Origin: Bacteroidales bacterium
GTDB lineage: Bacteria > Bacteroidota > Bacteroidia > Bacteroidales > UBA1715
Assembly: GCA_017552705.1 (NCBI GenBank)
Contig: JAFZOY010000058.1
Coordinates: forward strand, 1 to 52,774
DNA length: 52,774 nt
Reading direction: 5' to 3'
Below the pieces are notes generated by a model, which did no database searches, was not told where the DNA came from, and worked only from the letters and a program-made list of their open reading frames with translations. A program made the position numbers and the translations under genes. Positions 26,592 through 36,222 of this stretch are shown one piece after another; within the stretch, counting starts at the first letter, position 1, and each line of letters begins with the position of its first letter.

Positions 26592-28436
26592 CTAGAATTG
26601 GAAATAAATAAATTTCTGCAAATCGGCTGTTATAAACTGATATATCACAAACAGAACTATAACCACGGCAACAGCCATTACAGGCAACGGTAACGATGCG
26701 AAACGAATACGGTAGCTTCGTTTAATTCGTTCGGGAATCCAATGGATAAGCATTCCCAAGAAAAAGAGTATCAATATATTGGCGCAACTTGACGCTATTT
26801 CCGGCACTTGCGCCAGATTCCACGGCGAGCCAATCTGATTCACCATGTTTTTTGCCGTGTTCCACGCCACCTCATTGGCTTCGGCAGGATTCAGGTTCGA
26901 ACCGGCACGGAAAAACAAACGTGTCCACGTAATGAACACAAACGTGAGCAACACCGCCCAAGCCCGTTCCAACCACGGCAACGGATTTTTGAAACCGATA
27001 AAATTATACATAAAGCGCAGGAATGTCCCTATCCAAATCACACCCGCCCACACCAAAGCGATATTCCAAATTGGTGCGGGAAAATATTCCGTCATTTTAT
27101 ACACTCCGAACGTAACGATACTAATAGAAAGCAAACGCAACGGATGATCCCAGTCTTTCCAAAACCGATAGATTATCATACCTATGCCGTTCAAACCGCC
27201 CCAAATCATAAAATTCCAACTTGGACCATGCCACAAACCACCAAGCAACATCGTGTTCATACGGTTCATATTGGATGTCAACGATTTCTTCTTCTCAGGC
27301 GATTTATGGCAATAAATAGTGACAATCAACGACAACGAAACCAAAACAACAGCAACCCAAATACTTCCCGACAAAATAGTGCCAATCAAAGCTATCGACA
27401 AAATACACGCATACGTTCCGATTGAAGCCGTGCGGTTTCCACCAAGAGGAATATACAAATAATCCTGCAACCACCTCGACAACGAAATATGCCAACGTTT
27501 CCAGAATTCAGCCGGATTTGTCGCCTTATAGGGCGAATTGAAATTTCGAGGAAGATAAAAGCCCATAATCATAGCAACACCGATAGCGATATCGGTATAG
27601 CCAGAAAAATCGGCATACACCTGCAACGAATAGGCAAACAGAGCTACAAGATTCTCGAATCCCGTGTACAACAACGGATTATCGAACACCCTATCCACAA
27701 AATTCACAGCAATGTAATCGCTCAGGATTATCTTCTTCGCCAGTCCGTTGAGAATCCAAAAAACAGCAATTCCGAACTGTCGGCGGGATATGAAATATTT
27801 TTTGTAAATCTGCGGCACAAAATCCGCGGCACGAATAATCGGGCCAGCAACCAACTGCGGGAAAAACGTGATATAAAACCCAAAATTCAATATATTCTTC
27901 ACTGGCTCGACTTTACGGCGATACACATCCATTATGTAGCTCACGCACTGGAACGTGTAAAAAGAAATACCCACAGGAAGAATGATTTTATCGACTGTAA
28001 ACATAGCCGTTCCGGCAATCACGTTTCCTATTTCCGCAAACACGTTCACAATCGGAATTTTGACGCCGAACAAATCAAATATCATATCGGCGAAGAAATA
28101 GGCATATTTGAAATAACACAAAATCCCCAGATTCAAAATCAACCCGGCAAGCACGCACACCAACCGTCCCGATTCACTTTTCCGCTTTTCCATAGCAAGG
28201 CCAAGAAGGAAATTCAGCACCGTGGCGCTCACCAATATCAACGTTGCCCAGCCACTGGTCTTATAATAAAAGAAAATGCTCACAAAGAAAATGAATGTAT
28301 TACGGAGCAAGACCTTGTTGCAGAACAAAGAAAAGACTGAAAATACAATAGCAAAGAATGCCCAAAAATAAAAATTGGTAAACAACAATGGCGAATTGGA
28401 GTCAAACGCAAAAATATGTTTCAACATCTCTACCAT
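26592..28436 (-). CDS. MBOAT family O-acyltransferase (AlgI/PatA-like)
   Basis: 614-residue polytopic membrane protein with more than ten hydrophobic segments. MBOAT signatures: FFPQLVAGPI, FSGYTDIAIGVAMIMGF, NPAEFWKRWHISLSRWLQDYLYIPLGGN, and the catalytic histidine in LGGLWHGPSWNFMIWG. Such proteins move acetyl groups across the membrane for O-acetylation of a cell-surface polysaccharide or peptidoglycan. The two upstream SGNH proteins are the expected transfer partners. The start overlaps the SGNH stop by one base, so coupled translation is likely. Confidence 0.92.
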   Translation of the reverse strand: MVEMLKHIFAFDSNSPLLFTNFYFWAFFAIVFSVFSLFCNKVLLRNTFIFFVSIFFYYKTSGWATLILVSATVLNFLLGLAMEKRKSESGRLVCVLAGLILNLGILCYFKYAYFFADMIFDLFGVKIPIVNVFAEIGNVIAGTAMFTVDKIILPVGISFYTFQCVSYIMDVYRRKVEPVKNILNFGFYITFFPQLVAGPIIRAADFVPQIYKKYFISRRQFGIAVFWILNGLAKKIILSDYIAVNFVDRVFDNPLLYTGFENLVALFAYSLQVYADFSGYTDIAIGVAMIMGFYLPRNFNSPYKATNPAEFWKRWHISLSRWLQDYLYIPLGGNRTASIGTYACILSIALIGTILSGSIWVAVVLVSLSLIVTIYCHKSPEKKKSLTSNMNRMNTMLLGGLWHGPSWNFMIWGGLNGIGMIIYRFWKDWDHPLRLLSISIVTFGVYKMTEYFPAPIWNIALVWAGVIWIGTFLRFMYNFIGFKNPLPWLERAWAVLLTFVFITWTRLFFRAGSNLNPAEANEVAWNTAKNMVNQIGSPWNLAQVPEIASSCANILILFFLGMLIHWIPERIKRSYRIRFASLPLPVMAVAVVIVLFVIYQFITADLQKFIYFQF

Positions 28437-29704
28437 TACTTCCTCGACATCATATTTTTGTTATAAGACTCAATCAAAGCGCGATAGAACATATCACCCA
28501 TCAACCTGTACCCTTTTCGTGTAAAATGGATTTTGTCCTTCTGGGCAAGTCCGAACACTTCCCACTGCCGCATGGAATTCAATCCGCCCATAAGTGCAAA
28601 CATATCCCACACAGCGCCATCGTGTTTTCGGGCAAGTTCGTAGAAATCACGCTGCACACGCAATCCGTTGCGGTTCACTTCGTAACGAGGCTTTTTTCCG
28701 CCCGAAACCTTTCGGAACGAATCATTGTTTGTTATGAAAATGTATGCGCAATTCGGAACAACCCGTTCTATTTTCGTCAGTAATGAATCATAATTGGCAA
28801 TAAAAACGGAATCAGAGAAATTCTCGGGAACCGCATCGTTTATGCCGATTGCAAACACAACCAAATCAGGTCGAATCAACCGCAAATCACGTTCGAAATG
28901 CTCACACGAAAGATACGACGGCACCGAGGCACCGTTTACCCCAACTGCATGATACACAACACCTCGGTTATTGTTTTCGGCAAGAAATCCATTGATAGTA
29001 AACGAATGGTACACCGTATCGCGCTGCGCAACCCGCACGACAAAACGTTCGGCTGGTTCGGCAAGCCGAAACACATACGTGGAACTTTCGGCATCGTAAG
29101 GTGCGGTATAAACTGAATCACCCACAATCAATTCCGGATAAACCAACGGCGAATCGCCGTAGCCAATCACCGTCAGTCGGTTGAAAATCCAGCGGTGTCA
29201 TTCTTCAGTCGGGTCGAGATTCACGGAAATTTCAGCGACGGTGTCGGTGGTAACAGCAATTCCCGTCAATCCAAGTTCAGCAACACGCGTATCACGCACA
29301 TTTCGCGTCGAAACCCACCGTCCAGTGTGCGTAACCTTGTAATTATGTGGATTATTCGTCTTCGCCGTCTCAAACGGGAAAATCAGTCCCCTACTCGTAT
29401 GTACGTCGGGAATCAGCGTATCGAAATGCGAACGCACCTGATGCGAAAACATATCGGCCTGCACGTGGGAACCACCGATATGCAAAATGGATAATTGACT
29501 GTCGCCACCACGGACAAGCAGATTCATTTTATCATAAAAATTCGACAACCGCTCACTCGAGCCATTAGGGACACTAATCACATTCATTGAATCAACAATA
29601 AACGGATAGCCCGTTTTTGACTGAGCAAACAAACATAACGGCATCAGAAAACATATAATTTCCAAAATAAAACCTCGTAACAATATAACCCCCTTTTTAC
29701 TCAT
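28436..29704 (-). pseudogene. SGNH-type esterase/acetyltransferase gene with an in-frame TGA
   Basis: 423 codons from the ATG at 29704, which overlaps the previous gene by 8 bases, interrupted by one TGA at 29200-29198 in the same frame. Before it: a signal peptide ending LCLFAQ and SGNH block I in LHIGGSHVQADM. After it: HRWIFNRLTVIGYGD, then PDLVVFAIGINDA (block III-like) and block V in DKIHFTRKGY. Both halves read as one protein, so this is a nonsense mutation, a sequencing error or recoding. TGA is a normal stop elsewhere in the window (for example the amylase gene). An intact product would pair with the MBOAT. Confidence 0.85.
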
Positions 29705-31235
29705 TATCAAAAACAGAATAAAACGAACTATCAATAACTAAAGTGTCTGTATTTAGCAATAAACTATCTACTTCATTCGATTCAGATCCGTTGTGCAACC
29801 AATGTGCATTCCGTTGCATAAACGTGTAATATTCATAATAATGCAAGAACGTTTCCGTAAAAATTTCGGCTATGCGATTTGCTCCTTGCTGAGAAAAATG
29901 AATGTAATCGGGAGCAGCCCACGCTGGTTTATGCGAAACCCATTGAATCATAGAGTTTTTACCCCCCATCACCTCGTACATATTCCAGAATGCGGCCCCG
30001 TTTTCCAAAGCGGCATCTTTCAACGCCTGCACAACTGGTTCCACATACGGCCACGTTTGCAACTCGCCATTGATTTTCGTTGACATATCGGCAGGTCCAA
30101 TTACTATGATAAACGCATTGGGGCACGTTTTCTGCAAATATCGGATTTGACGGGAGAATTCCTTTTTATAGTTTTCCAGAGCCATATCCGACGTGATTGA
30201 CGGAACCGCATTTCCACCAAATTCCAAAAGAATGAGCGGCACATTGAGAGCCGAAACTGTTTCGTTCAGCAACGACGATGATATTTTTGTAAAAAATGCC
30301 CCTGCACTTCCCCGCAGCGCAATATTATCAACCGTCACGCCAGTTTTACCTTCCAACGAAACACCGTACAATTCGGCAGTACCATTCAGTTTCAAGGAAC
30401 ACGACGACACGGGCGAGGCAACGTTCCAAACCAATTCCGTCATGCCAAACTTGTCCGCCCCCACCACTATGGTGGAATCAAAACCTTTAGCCGAAAAAGT
30501 TGCCTTAAAACCAGCTTTATTATTTCCAATAAACAACCGTACCTTGGAGTATAACTTTGTATTTTCGTACACCTGTTTCCAATCACGTGCCGCATACGAC
30601 AACGTAATGTTTCCCTGCAATGTCGCCATCTGCGCCAAAACACCATAACGATTATGCTCCAACGCTTGGCGCAAAGTTCCGGATGCCACATAGCGAGGCA
30701 GGCTATCGGAAAGTTTTTGGGAAACAGCCGTAGTCGGAATAAGCGGCACAATCGGCAACATTCCAACTCCCTGACCGCCAAACGTTTCCTGCAAAGCCTG
30801 ACGGAAATAGCCAGTGATTCTGTCCATCTCAATTTGCGAATCACCATAATGAAGAATATGCAACAACGAATGCCGCGACTGTTCCTCCAACGCCGCAAAT
30901 ACGCCGTCCATCACCCTCGGATCGTTGTTCGGAAAATACAAACGGGCTACGCTGGACGTATCGAATCGTTTATAAAACTCAAGGGAATCAAGAAAACACA
31001 AGGAATCAACATTTTCCAACACTTCGCTTAAGGTGTCGAGCGAAGCAACAAAATCATTTTCAACACTTTTCAGCGATTTTTCCAAATCAACAGTGTCCTG
31101 CTTCACCATAAAAACCTCCTCCAACGACGGAAACCGGAGCGTAATCTCCACACCATCTTTTGGGAACAGAAGACATACCACTGCCAACATCGAAAACACC
31201 CCAACCATAAAAAATATGATATGTCTATTCTTCAT
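29697..31235 (-). CDS. Exported SGNH/GDSL-type hydrolase or acetyltransferase
   Basis: 512 residues from the ATG at 31235; the frame opens earlier, but MKNRHIIFFMVGVFSMLAVVCLLF is the natural signal or anchor. Block I is LHYGDSQIEMDR (nucleophile serine), block III lies near LLEFGGNAVP, and block V is PDYIHFSQQGA (Asp and His). It is probably periplasmic, transferring or removing acetyl groups on surface polysaccharide together with the MBOAT. It is related to the downstream broken gene but longer at the N-terminus. First gene of the three-gene cluster, with a minus-strand TACCTTTG box at 31261-31254. Confidence 0.85.
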   Translation of the reverse strand: MKNRHIIFFMVGVFSMLAVVCLLFPKDGVEITLRFPSLEEVFMVKQDTVDLEKSLKSVENDFVASLDTLSEVLENVDSLCFLDSLEFYKRFDTSSVARLYFPNNDPRVMDGVFAALEEQSRHSLLHILHYGDSQIEMDRITGYFRQALQETFGGQGVGMLPIVPLIPTTAVSQKLSDSLPRYVASGTLRQALEHNRYGVLAQMATLQGNITLSYAARDWKQVYENTKLYSKVRLFIGNNKAGFKATFSAKGFDSTIVVGADKFGMTELVWNVASPVSSCSLKLNGTAELYGVSLEGKTGVTVDNIALRGSAGAFFTKISSSLLNETVSALNVPLILLEFGGNAVPSITSDMALENYKKEFSRQIRYLQKTCPNAFIIVIGPADMSTKINGELQTWPYVEPVVQALKDAALENGAAFWNMYEVMGGKNSMIQWVSHKPAWAAPDYIHFSQQGANRIAEIFTETFLHYYEYYTFMQRNAHWLHNGSESNEVDSLLLNTDTLVIDSSFYSVFDNE

Positions 31236-31253
31236 GCTAAAACAAAATTCAAG

Positions 31254-31261
31254 CAAAGGTA
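31254..31261 (-). promoter_or_regulatory. -7 box of the acetylation cluster
   Basis: TACCTTTG on the minus strand (TAnnTTTG), 18 bases before the SGNH start. A second similar TATTTTTG lies just upstream (31269-31262). Confidence 0.45.
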
Positions 31262-31352
31262 CAAAAATAGCAGGAAAAAATACCATTCGTATTTTTCGAT
31301 TTCAATATTGCCGATTGAAGTATTTTCAATATCTTTCTCAAAAAATTCGCCT

Positions 31353-34184
31353 ATGGAATCTTTCATCGACATCTGTGTATCGGACATTTTACAGAAACAC
31401 GCTCAGAATCTTGAACATACAACGATTGTATTCCCAAGCAAGCGCGCTATGGTTTTCTTCAGAAAATCGTTGGGAGACCATATTTCGGGACCGATTTTTA
31501 TGCCGAAACTGACGACAATACAGGATTTTTGCATTTCACGGCAAGATTCGGCCATCCCCGACGACTTCACATTGGTATATATTTTATACAACACATATAA
31601 ACTTATTGCAAATAGCACCGAGCCGTTCGAGGAGTTCTACCCGTGGGGCGAAATGCTCCTCTCCGACTTCGACGACATAGACAAATATCTCGTCAAGGCA
31701 GAGAATTTATTCACCAACATTGCCGATATCAAAGAAATCGACTCGATTTTCGACTACCTGAACGAAGAACAAATCGCAATGATTAAACGATTTTGGGACA
31801 CGACCAAAATCACGGGAGAACCCACGCAAAACGATGTAAGACAGAACTTTATAAAATTCTGGAATCTATTGCCGCACATATACGATGAGTTCAAGAAAAA
31901 CCTTGCCTCACAAAACCTCTGCTACGAAGGCATGGCAATGAGAAATGTTGCCGAAGCTCCCGTTGAAAAGTTGGATGAGATATTTGGGAAATCAACATAT
32001 ATTTTCCTCGGATTCAATGCGTTAAGTCAATGTGAGACAAAAATTTTCACGTTTTTGCAGAACCGAAAACAGGCTTTTTTCTACTGGGATTACGACGCAT
32101 ATTACCAAAACGACGAATCGCACGAAGCTGGCATTTTCACCAGAAAAAACATTCAGAATTTTCCAAACGAAATAGGAAAAGAACATTTTTCAAACTTCTG
32201 CAACGAAAAGAATATCAGAATCATACAAGTTCCTAACGAAATAGCGCAAACAAAACTTTGTCCAGAACTGCTCGCACAATTTCCGTCGCTCGAACAAACC
32301 GCCATCGTTCTTGCTGACGAGAAAATGATAATTCCGTTGATGAAGTCGATCCCCAACGAAATCCGTTACAATATCACCTTGGGCTACCCCATCCGTTCGT
32401 CGGCGGCATATACCTTGTTTGAATCGATTTTGGATATGTGCGGCAATAAAAAAGGACATTCATTATATTACAAAGATATTCTCCGTATTTGCGAAAACTC
32501 GTTGATACCCAACGAGCTAAAAGAAAACGCAAAAAAATTGCATCGATATATTTTTGAGAATAAGAAAATCACCTTAACCGAAACAGAATGCAATGATATT
32601 TGCGAACTACCGCATATCTTCGGCATCAACACTGACGTACAAAATTATATTGAAAATCTAAGGAACTGCGTTCTTGAAATCTGCAAATCTTCGCAACTCG
32701 AAGAGATTGACACAAGCATATTCTACACCATTTTCACCGAACTCTCGGCAATAAAAACCATAATTGAGAAAAACGAAATTGTGTTCGAAAAGATTTCGTT
32801 CATCAACAATTTGCTCAAACAAACCCTCCAAGGCAAAAATATTGCAATAGAAGGACAACCACTTGAAGGTCTTCAAGTTATGGGAATACTCGAAACCCGT
32901 ATGCTTGATTTCAAAAACATAATCATGGTTTCGGTTATGGACGGAAACCTGCCAAAAACATCGGTTGGCGGCTCTTTTATTCCCTACAACCTCAGAGTTG
33001 CGGTGGGAATGCCTACCATCAAAGAGCAATCGGCAATGTACTCATATTATTTCTACCGCCTCATCCAACGGTGCGAAAACCTCACTCTGCTCTATTGCGA
33101 AAACAAAGGCGAAAACAAAAACGAGAAAAGCCGTTTTATTCTCCAACTACTCTACGAAAGTCCGTTCCGCAACCTTTCGTCGCAGGAATCAAACCCAAAC
33201 AAAACAATCAACGGAATCACTACCGAAGAGCGAAGCTACACAATCGTTCCTCTTGAAAACGAACCGGAAGCAATCGAAAAATCCCGCCCGGAAGTTCGTG
33301 AGTACATAGAAAAATTGAAGACCGACAAATCACTGTCGCCCACCGCATTGACGCTATACATACAGTGCCAAAAGAAATTCTACTTCTCACACATAAAACG
33401 GTTGAAAAAACCAGAAGAATTCAGCGAATTGCCGCAAGCGTTCGACATCGGAACGTATTTCCACGGGACCATGGAGAGACTCTACCACCCGTTCCTACAC
33501 AAACATATTAACAAAACGGTGATTGAAACCATTGCGAACGACACCAATGCAATTAAATTGCACATTCTCGAAACCATGAAAAGCAACAATGCGGCGAGCA
33601 ATATTGCAAACGAGAACAGTCGGGAGTTTCAGGCTATTTTCAAGCAAATCATGCTGTTCCTTGAATTTGAGAAAAAACAACCATTCGAACTTATTGGTCT
33701 GGAAACAGACGAAGCCAACATCACAATGGAGAACGGCATTCGTGTCGGTGGACGAATAGACCGCCTCGACAAATGCGGAAACGTGTACCGAATTATTGAC
33801 TACAAAACAGGAAAATGCGCTGTCAAAGACCTCAAAGACAAACTATACATAAAAAACAGCGACACGCTTTTCGAAAGCAAAAACCAGCAAAAAGAGGCGC
33901 TCCAAACGTTGTTGTATGCATTTATACTGAAAAAACTACATCCACAAAACAACTACCAGCCAAACCTTCTGTTTTTGCAATGTATTTCAAGCGACGAAAA
34001 CGAGACCTTACTCAACATTGACAATCAAGAAGTTACAACATTCGACGATGATTTGTACAAGAACATTGAAGAAAATCTCAACACGCTGATAAACAATCTG
34101 ATAAGCGAAGACGGATTTTTTGAGGAAACCACGGAGCCCAAAGTGTGCTCACATTGCGAATTCCAAACAATTTGCAAAAGGTAA
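31353..34184 (+). CDS. RecB/AddB-like PD-(D/E)XK nuclease protein
   Basis: 943 residues from the ATG at 31353 (MESFIDICVSDIL). The N-terminal part has a degenerate helicase-like fold, as in AddB (TIVFPSKRAMVFFRKSLGDH). The C-terminal nuclease domain shows GGRIDRLD and IIDYKTGK, the PD-(D/E)XK active-site pieces. A cysteine in QCQKKFYF and the terminal CSHCEFQTICKR can form the iron-sulfur staple of AddB nucleases. It probably processes DNA double-strand ends for recombination. No AddA partner lies next to it; recF at 44 kb is separate. Divergent from the acetylation cluster. Confidence 0.85.
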   Translation: MESFIDICVSDILQKHAQNLEHTTIVFPSKRAMVFFRKSLGDHISGPIFMPKLTTIQDFCISRQDSAIPDDFTLVYILYNTYKLIANSTEPFEEFYPWGEMLLSDFDDIDKYLVKAENLFTNIADIKEIDSIFDYLNEEQIAMIKRFWDTTKITGEPTQNDVRQNFIKFWNLLPHIYDEFKKNLASQNLCYEGMAMRNVAEAPVEKLDEIFGKSTYIFLGFNALSQCETKIFTFLQNRKQAFFYWDYDAYYQNDESHEAGIFTRKNIQNFPNEIGKEHFSNFCNEKNIRIIQVPNEIAQTKLCPELLAQFPSLEQTAIVLADEKMIIPLMKSIPNEIRYNITLGYPIRSSAAYTLFESILDMCGNKKGHSLYYKDILRICENSLIPNELKENAKKLHRYIFENKKITLTETECNDICELPHIFGINTDVQNYIENLRNCVLEICKSSQLEEIDTSIFYTIFTELSAIKTIIEKNEIVFEKISFINNLLKQTLQGKNIAIEGQPLEGLQVMGILETRMLDFKNIIMVSVMDGNLPKTSVGGSFIPYNLRVAVGMPTIKEQSAMYSYYFYRLIQRCENLTLLYCENKGENKNEKSRFILQLLYESPFRNLSSQESNPNKTINGITTEERSYTIVPLENEPEAIEKSRPEVREYIEKLKTDKSLSPTALTLYIQCQKKFYFSHIKRLKKPEEFSELPQAFDIGTYFHGTMERLYHPFLHKHINKTVIETIANDTNAIKLHILETMKSNNAASNIANENSREFQAIFKQIMLFLEFEKKQPFELIGLETDEANITMENGIRVGGRIDRLDKCGNVYRIIDYKTGKCAVKDLKDKLYIKNSDTLFESKNQQKEALQTLLYAFILKKLHPQNNYQPNLLFLQCISSDENETLLNIDNQEVTTFDDDLYKNIEENLNTLINNLISEDGFFEETTEPKVCSHCEFQTICKR

Positions 34185-34427
34185 TCACGGTTCCAACAAA
34201 TTCCGACGGATAGCCAATTCATGCATTGCTGCACCGAAACGCTCATCCTGCAAATATTTTGCATCAATTTGTTTTTTGATTTCGGCGGCTGCTTCCCCAT
34301 TGTTTTGGGCATTTGCGGCAGCTAACTTTTCGGTGAGCTCCGAAATGTCCTTCAGCAACTGTTCCCGTAAACCACGGTAGCGTTCAATTTCTTCCAAACA
34401 ATGCTTATATTCTTCCAATTCCGACAT
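34185..34427 (-). CDS. Small coiled-coil hypothetical protein
   Basis: 80 residues from the ATG at 34427 (MSELEEYKHCLEEIERYRGL); the upstream frame extension lacks homology-like sequence. Almost entirely charged helix with heptad-like spacing through residue ~60, ending IRRNLLEP. No family recognised. It has a TAATTTTG box on the minus strand at 34456-34449. It lies tail to tail with the nuclease gene and head to head with the pseudo-receiver gene. Confidence 0.6.
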   Translation of the reverse strand: MSELEEYKHCLEEIERYRGLREQLLKDISELTEKLAAANAQNNGEAAAEIKKQIDAKYLQDERFGAAMHELAIRRNLLEP

Positions 34428-34522
34428 ACGAATAGTATTTGATTCCCGCAAAATTAAAAATTGAGTGCAAATAATGTTGATTACTCTCATAAAAAAATCA
34501 CACACCAACGCAAGGGTTTTAT

Positions 34523-34530
34523 TACTTTTG
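34523..34530 (+). promoter_or_regulatory. -7 box of the pseudo-receiver gene
   Basis: TACTTTTG, a perfect TAnnTTTG, 16 bases before the start codon at 34547. Confidence 0.45.
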
Positions 34531-34546
34531 AATATCGGTTATAAAT

Positions 34547-35437
34547 ATGGATACAAACCTTAAATTGCTCATAGTCAATAATAAGGAGAATTGCACCAAG
34601 ACATTTGTGAAAGCTGTGGCAGAAACAAACTTTATGGTGAAATTCACTGATTGCTGCGACGATGCCATACAGATTCTCGACAGCTATCTCCCCCATATTG
34701 TGATTTGCGAACTATCGATTGCACAACATAAACTATTCCGCACGATACGGAAAAAATATCCCCAATGTCTAATTAATATGTTGCTCGAAACCGACGACAC
34801 CCAGCAGATTTACACCGCAATGTCGTTTGGTATCAACAACTACCTGATTATGCCGTTGGAAATTCCAGCCATTCGCGCATACTTGAAACAATGCGAATAC
34901 GTTTTACGGAAACGGTTGCAATATCGAGGGAAAAACAATGTTTCGCAATCGAAAAAAATCTCCTTCACAACCGACAATGCCCTATCACATCTTCCATCTA
35001 TAGTTGACACCCTCCTCACTTATGCGAATCCTTGTTTTCAAGAATGGAATACCGAACTTCGCGTTGGGCTTGAAGAACTGATAATCAACGCAATAGAACA
35101 CGGGAACCTCAATATTTCGTTTGAAGAAAAAAATGCGGCAATTCTCAACGGCACATTCGAGGATTTGGTCTGTCAACGACAACAAGATTCCAAGTACAAA
35201 GACAAATCTGTAAGCATAGAATTTCACCAAGAGCCAGAATACGATGAATGGTTCATTAAAGATGAAGGATTAGGATTCGACCTCTGCGAAGTGCCAACAA
35301 TAATCGGAGAATCAGAAATCAACTGTCTGCACGGACGAGGTATTTTTCTCAGCAGATTTCAATTCGATGAAATTGAATATTCCGAAAACGGCACAAAAGT
35401 AAGAATCCGACGCTATGTGCCCATTGGGAAAAATTAA
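34547..35437 (+). CDS. Pseudo-receiver fused to an RsbW-like ATPase domain
   Basis: 296 residues. Residues 1-120 have the receiver-domain pattern, but every phosphotransfer residue is changed. The acid pair is Asn11-Asn12, the phosphoacceptor aspartate is Glu55 (IVICELS), and the conserved lysine before proline is Met102 (LIMPLE). Residues ~145-290 are an RsbW/SpoIIAB-type HATPase: N box EELIINAIEHGN, G1 DEGLGFDL, G2 HGRGIFLSR, and no H box. Such domains phosphorylate STAS anti-anti-sigma proteins. One STAS protein is encoded at 45.7 kb. Likely a cytoplasmic switch protein whose N-terminal part senses by binding, not phosphorylation. Confidence 0.8.
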   Translation: MDTNLKLLIVNNKENCTKTFVKAVAETNFMVKFTDCCDDAIQILDSYLPHIVICELSIAQHKLFRTIRKKYPQCLINMLLETDDTQQIYTAMSFGINNYLIMPLEIPAIRAYLKQCEYVLRKRLQYRGKNNVSQSKKISFTTDNALSHLPSIVDTLLTYANPCFQEWNTELRVGLEELIINAIEHGNLNISFEEKNAAILNGTFEDLVCQRQQDSKYKDKSVSIEFHQEPEYDEWFIKDEGLGFDLCEVPTIIGESEINCLHGRGIFLSRFQFDEIEYSENGTKVRIRRYVPIGKN

Positions 35438-35449
35438 ATTTTCCACAAG

Positions 35450-36220
35450 CTACCGCGAAAACGAAGCAATACTATTGGTAAGTGCTATAAAATCTTCCAC
35501 CGACAATTGTTCGGGACGTTTTTGTCCGACAGAATCATCCAACTTATTATCGCCGAGCATCTTCTTTAGCGAATTATTCAATGTTTTCCGCCGTTGGTTG
35601 AAACTTGTCTTCACAACTTCGAAAAACAACTTTTCATCGCATGGCAAGGTTTGGTTCGCTTTCCGCACCATCGACATCACCCCCGACTTCACCTTGGGCG
35701 GTGGATTAAATTCATATTCATCAACCGTGAAATGATACGTTGTATCGTAAAACGCCTGTACCAACACCGACAAAATGCCATATTCCTTGGAACCGGCAGG
35801 CGAACAAATCCGTCGAGCGACCTCATGCTGGAACATTCCCGCCAAAGCAGGCACAAATTCTCGATTTTCAACCACCTTGAACATGATTTGGCTCGAAATA
35901 TTGTAGGGAAAATTTCCCATCACCATAAATTCCTCTCCGCCAAAGAATTGCTTCATCGGAATTTTCAAAAAATCACCTTGAATACAGCATGATGGATCAA
36001 TAACGGCATTCGCCAACAAGAAATCAATGGATTCTCCATCAATTTCAATCACTTTCAGATTGATTTTCTTTTCAAGCAATTGCTTGGTAAGAATTCCCAT
36101 TCCAGGTCCGATTTCCAAACAATTCGGGCACACATCAGGCAGACAATCCGCAATATTCCGAGCAGTGTCGCTACTGCGCAAAAAATGTTGTCCCAATTGT
36201 TTTTTCGCCCGAACCGCCAT
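35450..36220 (-). CDS. rsmA: 16S rRNA (adenine1518/1519-N6)-dimethyltransferase
   Basis: 256 residues. The KsgA/RsmA methyltransferase shows an N-terminal KKQLGQHFL, SAM motif I EIGPGMGILT, acidic loop IEIDGESIDFL, and the catalytic motif NFPYNISSQI (normally N-L-P-Y-N). It dimethylates two adjacent adenines in helix 45 of 16S rRNA late in 30S assembly. The thioesterase gene is immediately upstream on the same strand (2-base gap), so they probably form an operon. It converges with the pseudo-receiver gene. Confidence 0.95.
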   Translation of the reverse strand: MAVRAKKQLGQHFLRSSDTARNIADCLPDVCPNCLEIGPGMGILTKQLLEKKINLKVIEIDGESIDFLLANAVIDPSCCIQGDFLKIPMKQFFGGEEFMVMGNFPYNISSQIMFKVVENREFVPALAGMFQHEVARRICSPAGSKEYGILSVLVQAFYDTTYHFTVDEYEFNPPPKVKSGVMSMVRKANQTLPCDEKLFFEVVKTSFNQRRKTLNNSLKKMLGDNKLDDSVGQKRPEQLSVEDFIALTNSIASFSR

Positions 36221-36222
36221 CG

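Noticed and set aside
27489..28340. 283-codon open frame opposite the MBOAT gene
   Set aside because: Shadow of the MBOAT coding strand; basic, histidine- and asparagine-rich with no recognisable fold or start signal.
28436..29734. Two separate SGNH genes, or use of TGA as a sense codon
   Set aside because: Both parts are in one frame and each lacks blocks held by the other. TGA ends other genes normally (for example at 12654-12656 and 14482-14484), so a genome-wide code change is not supported.
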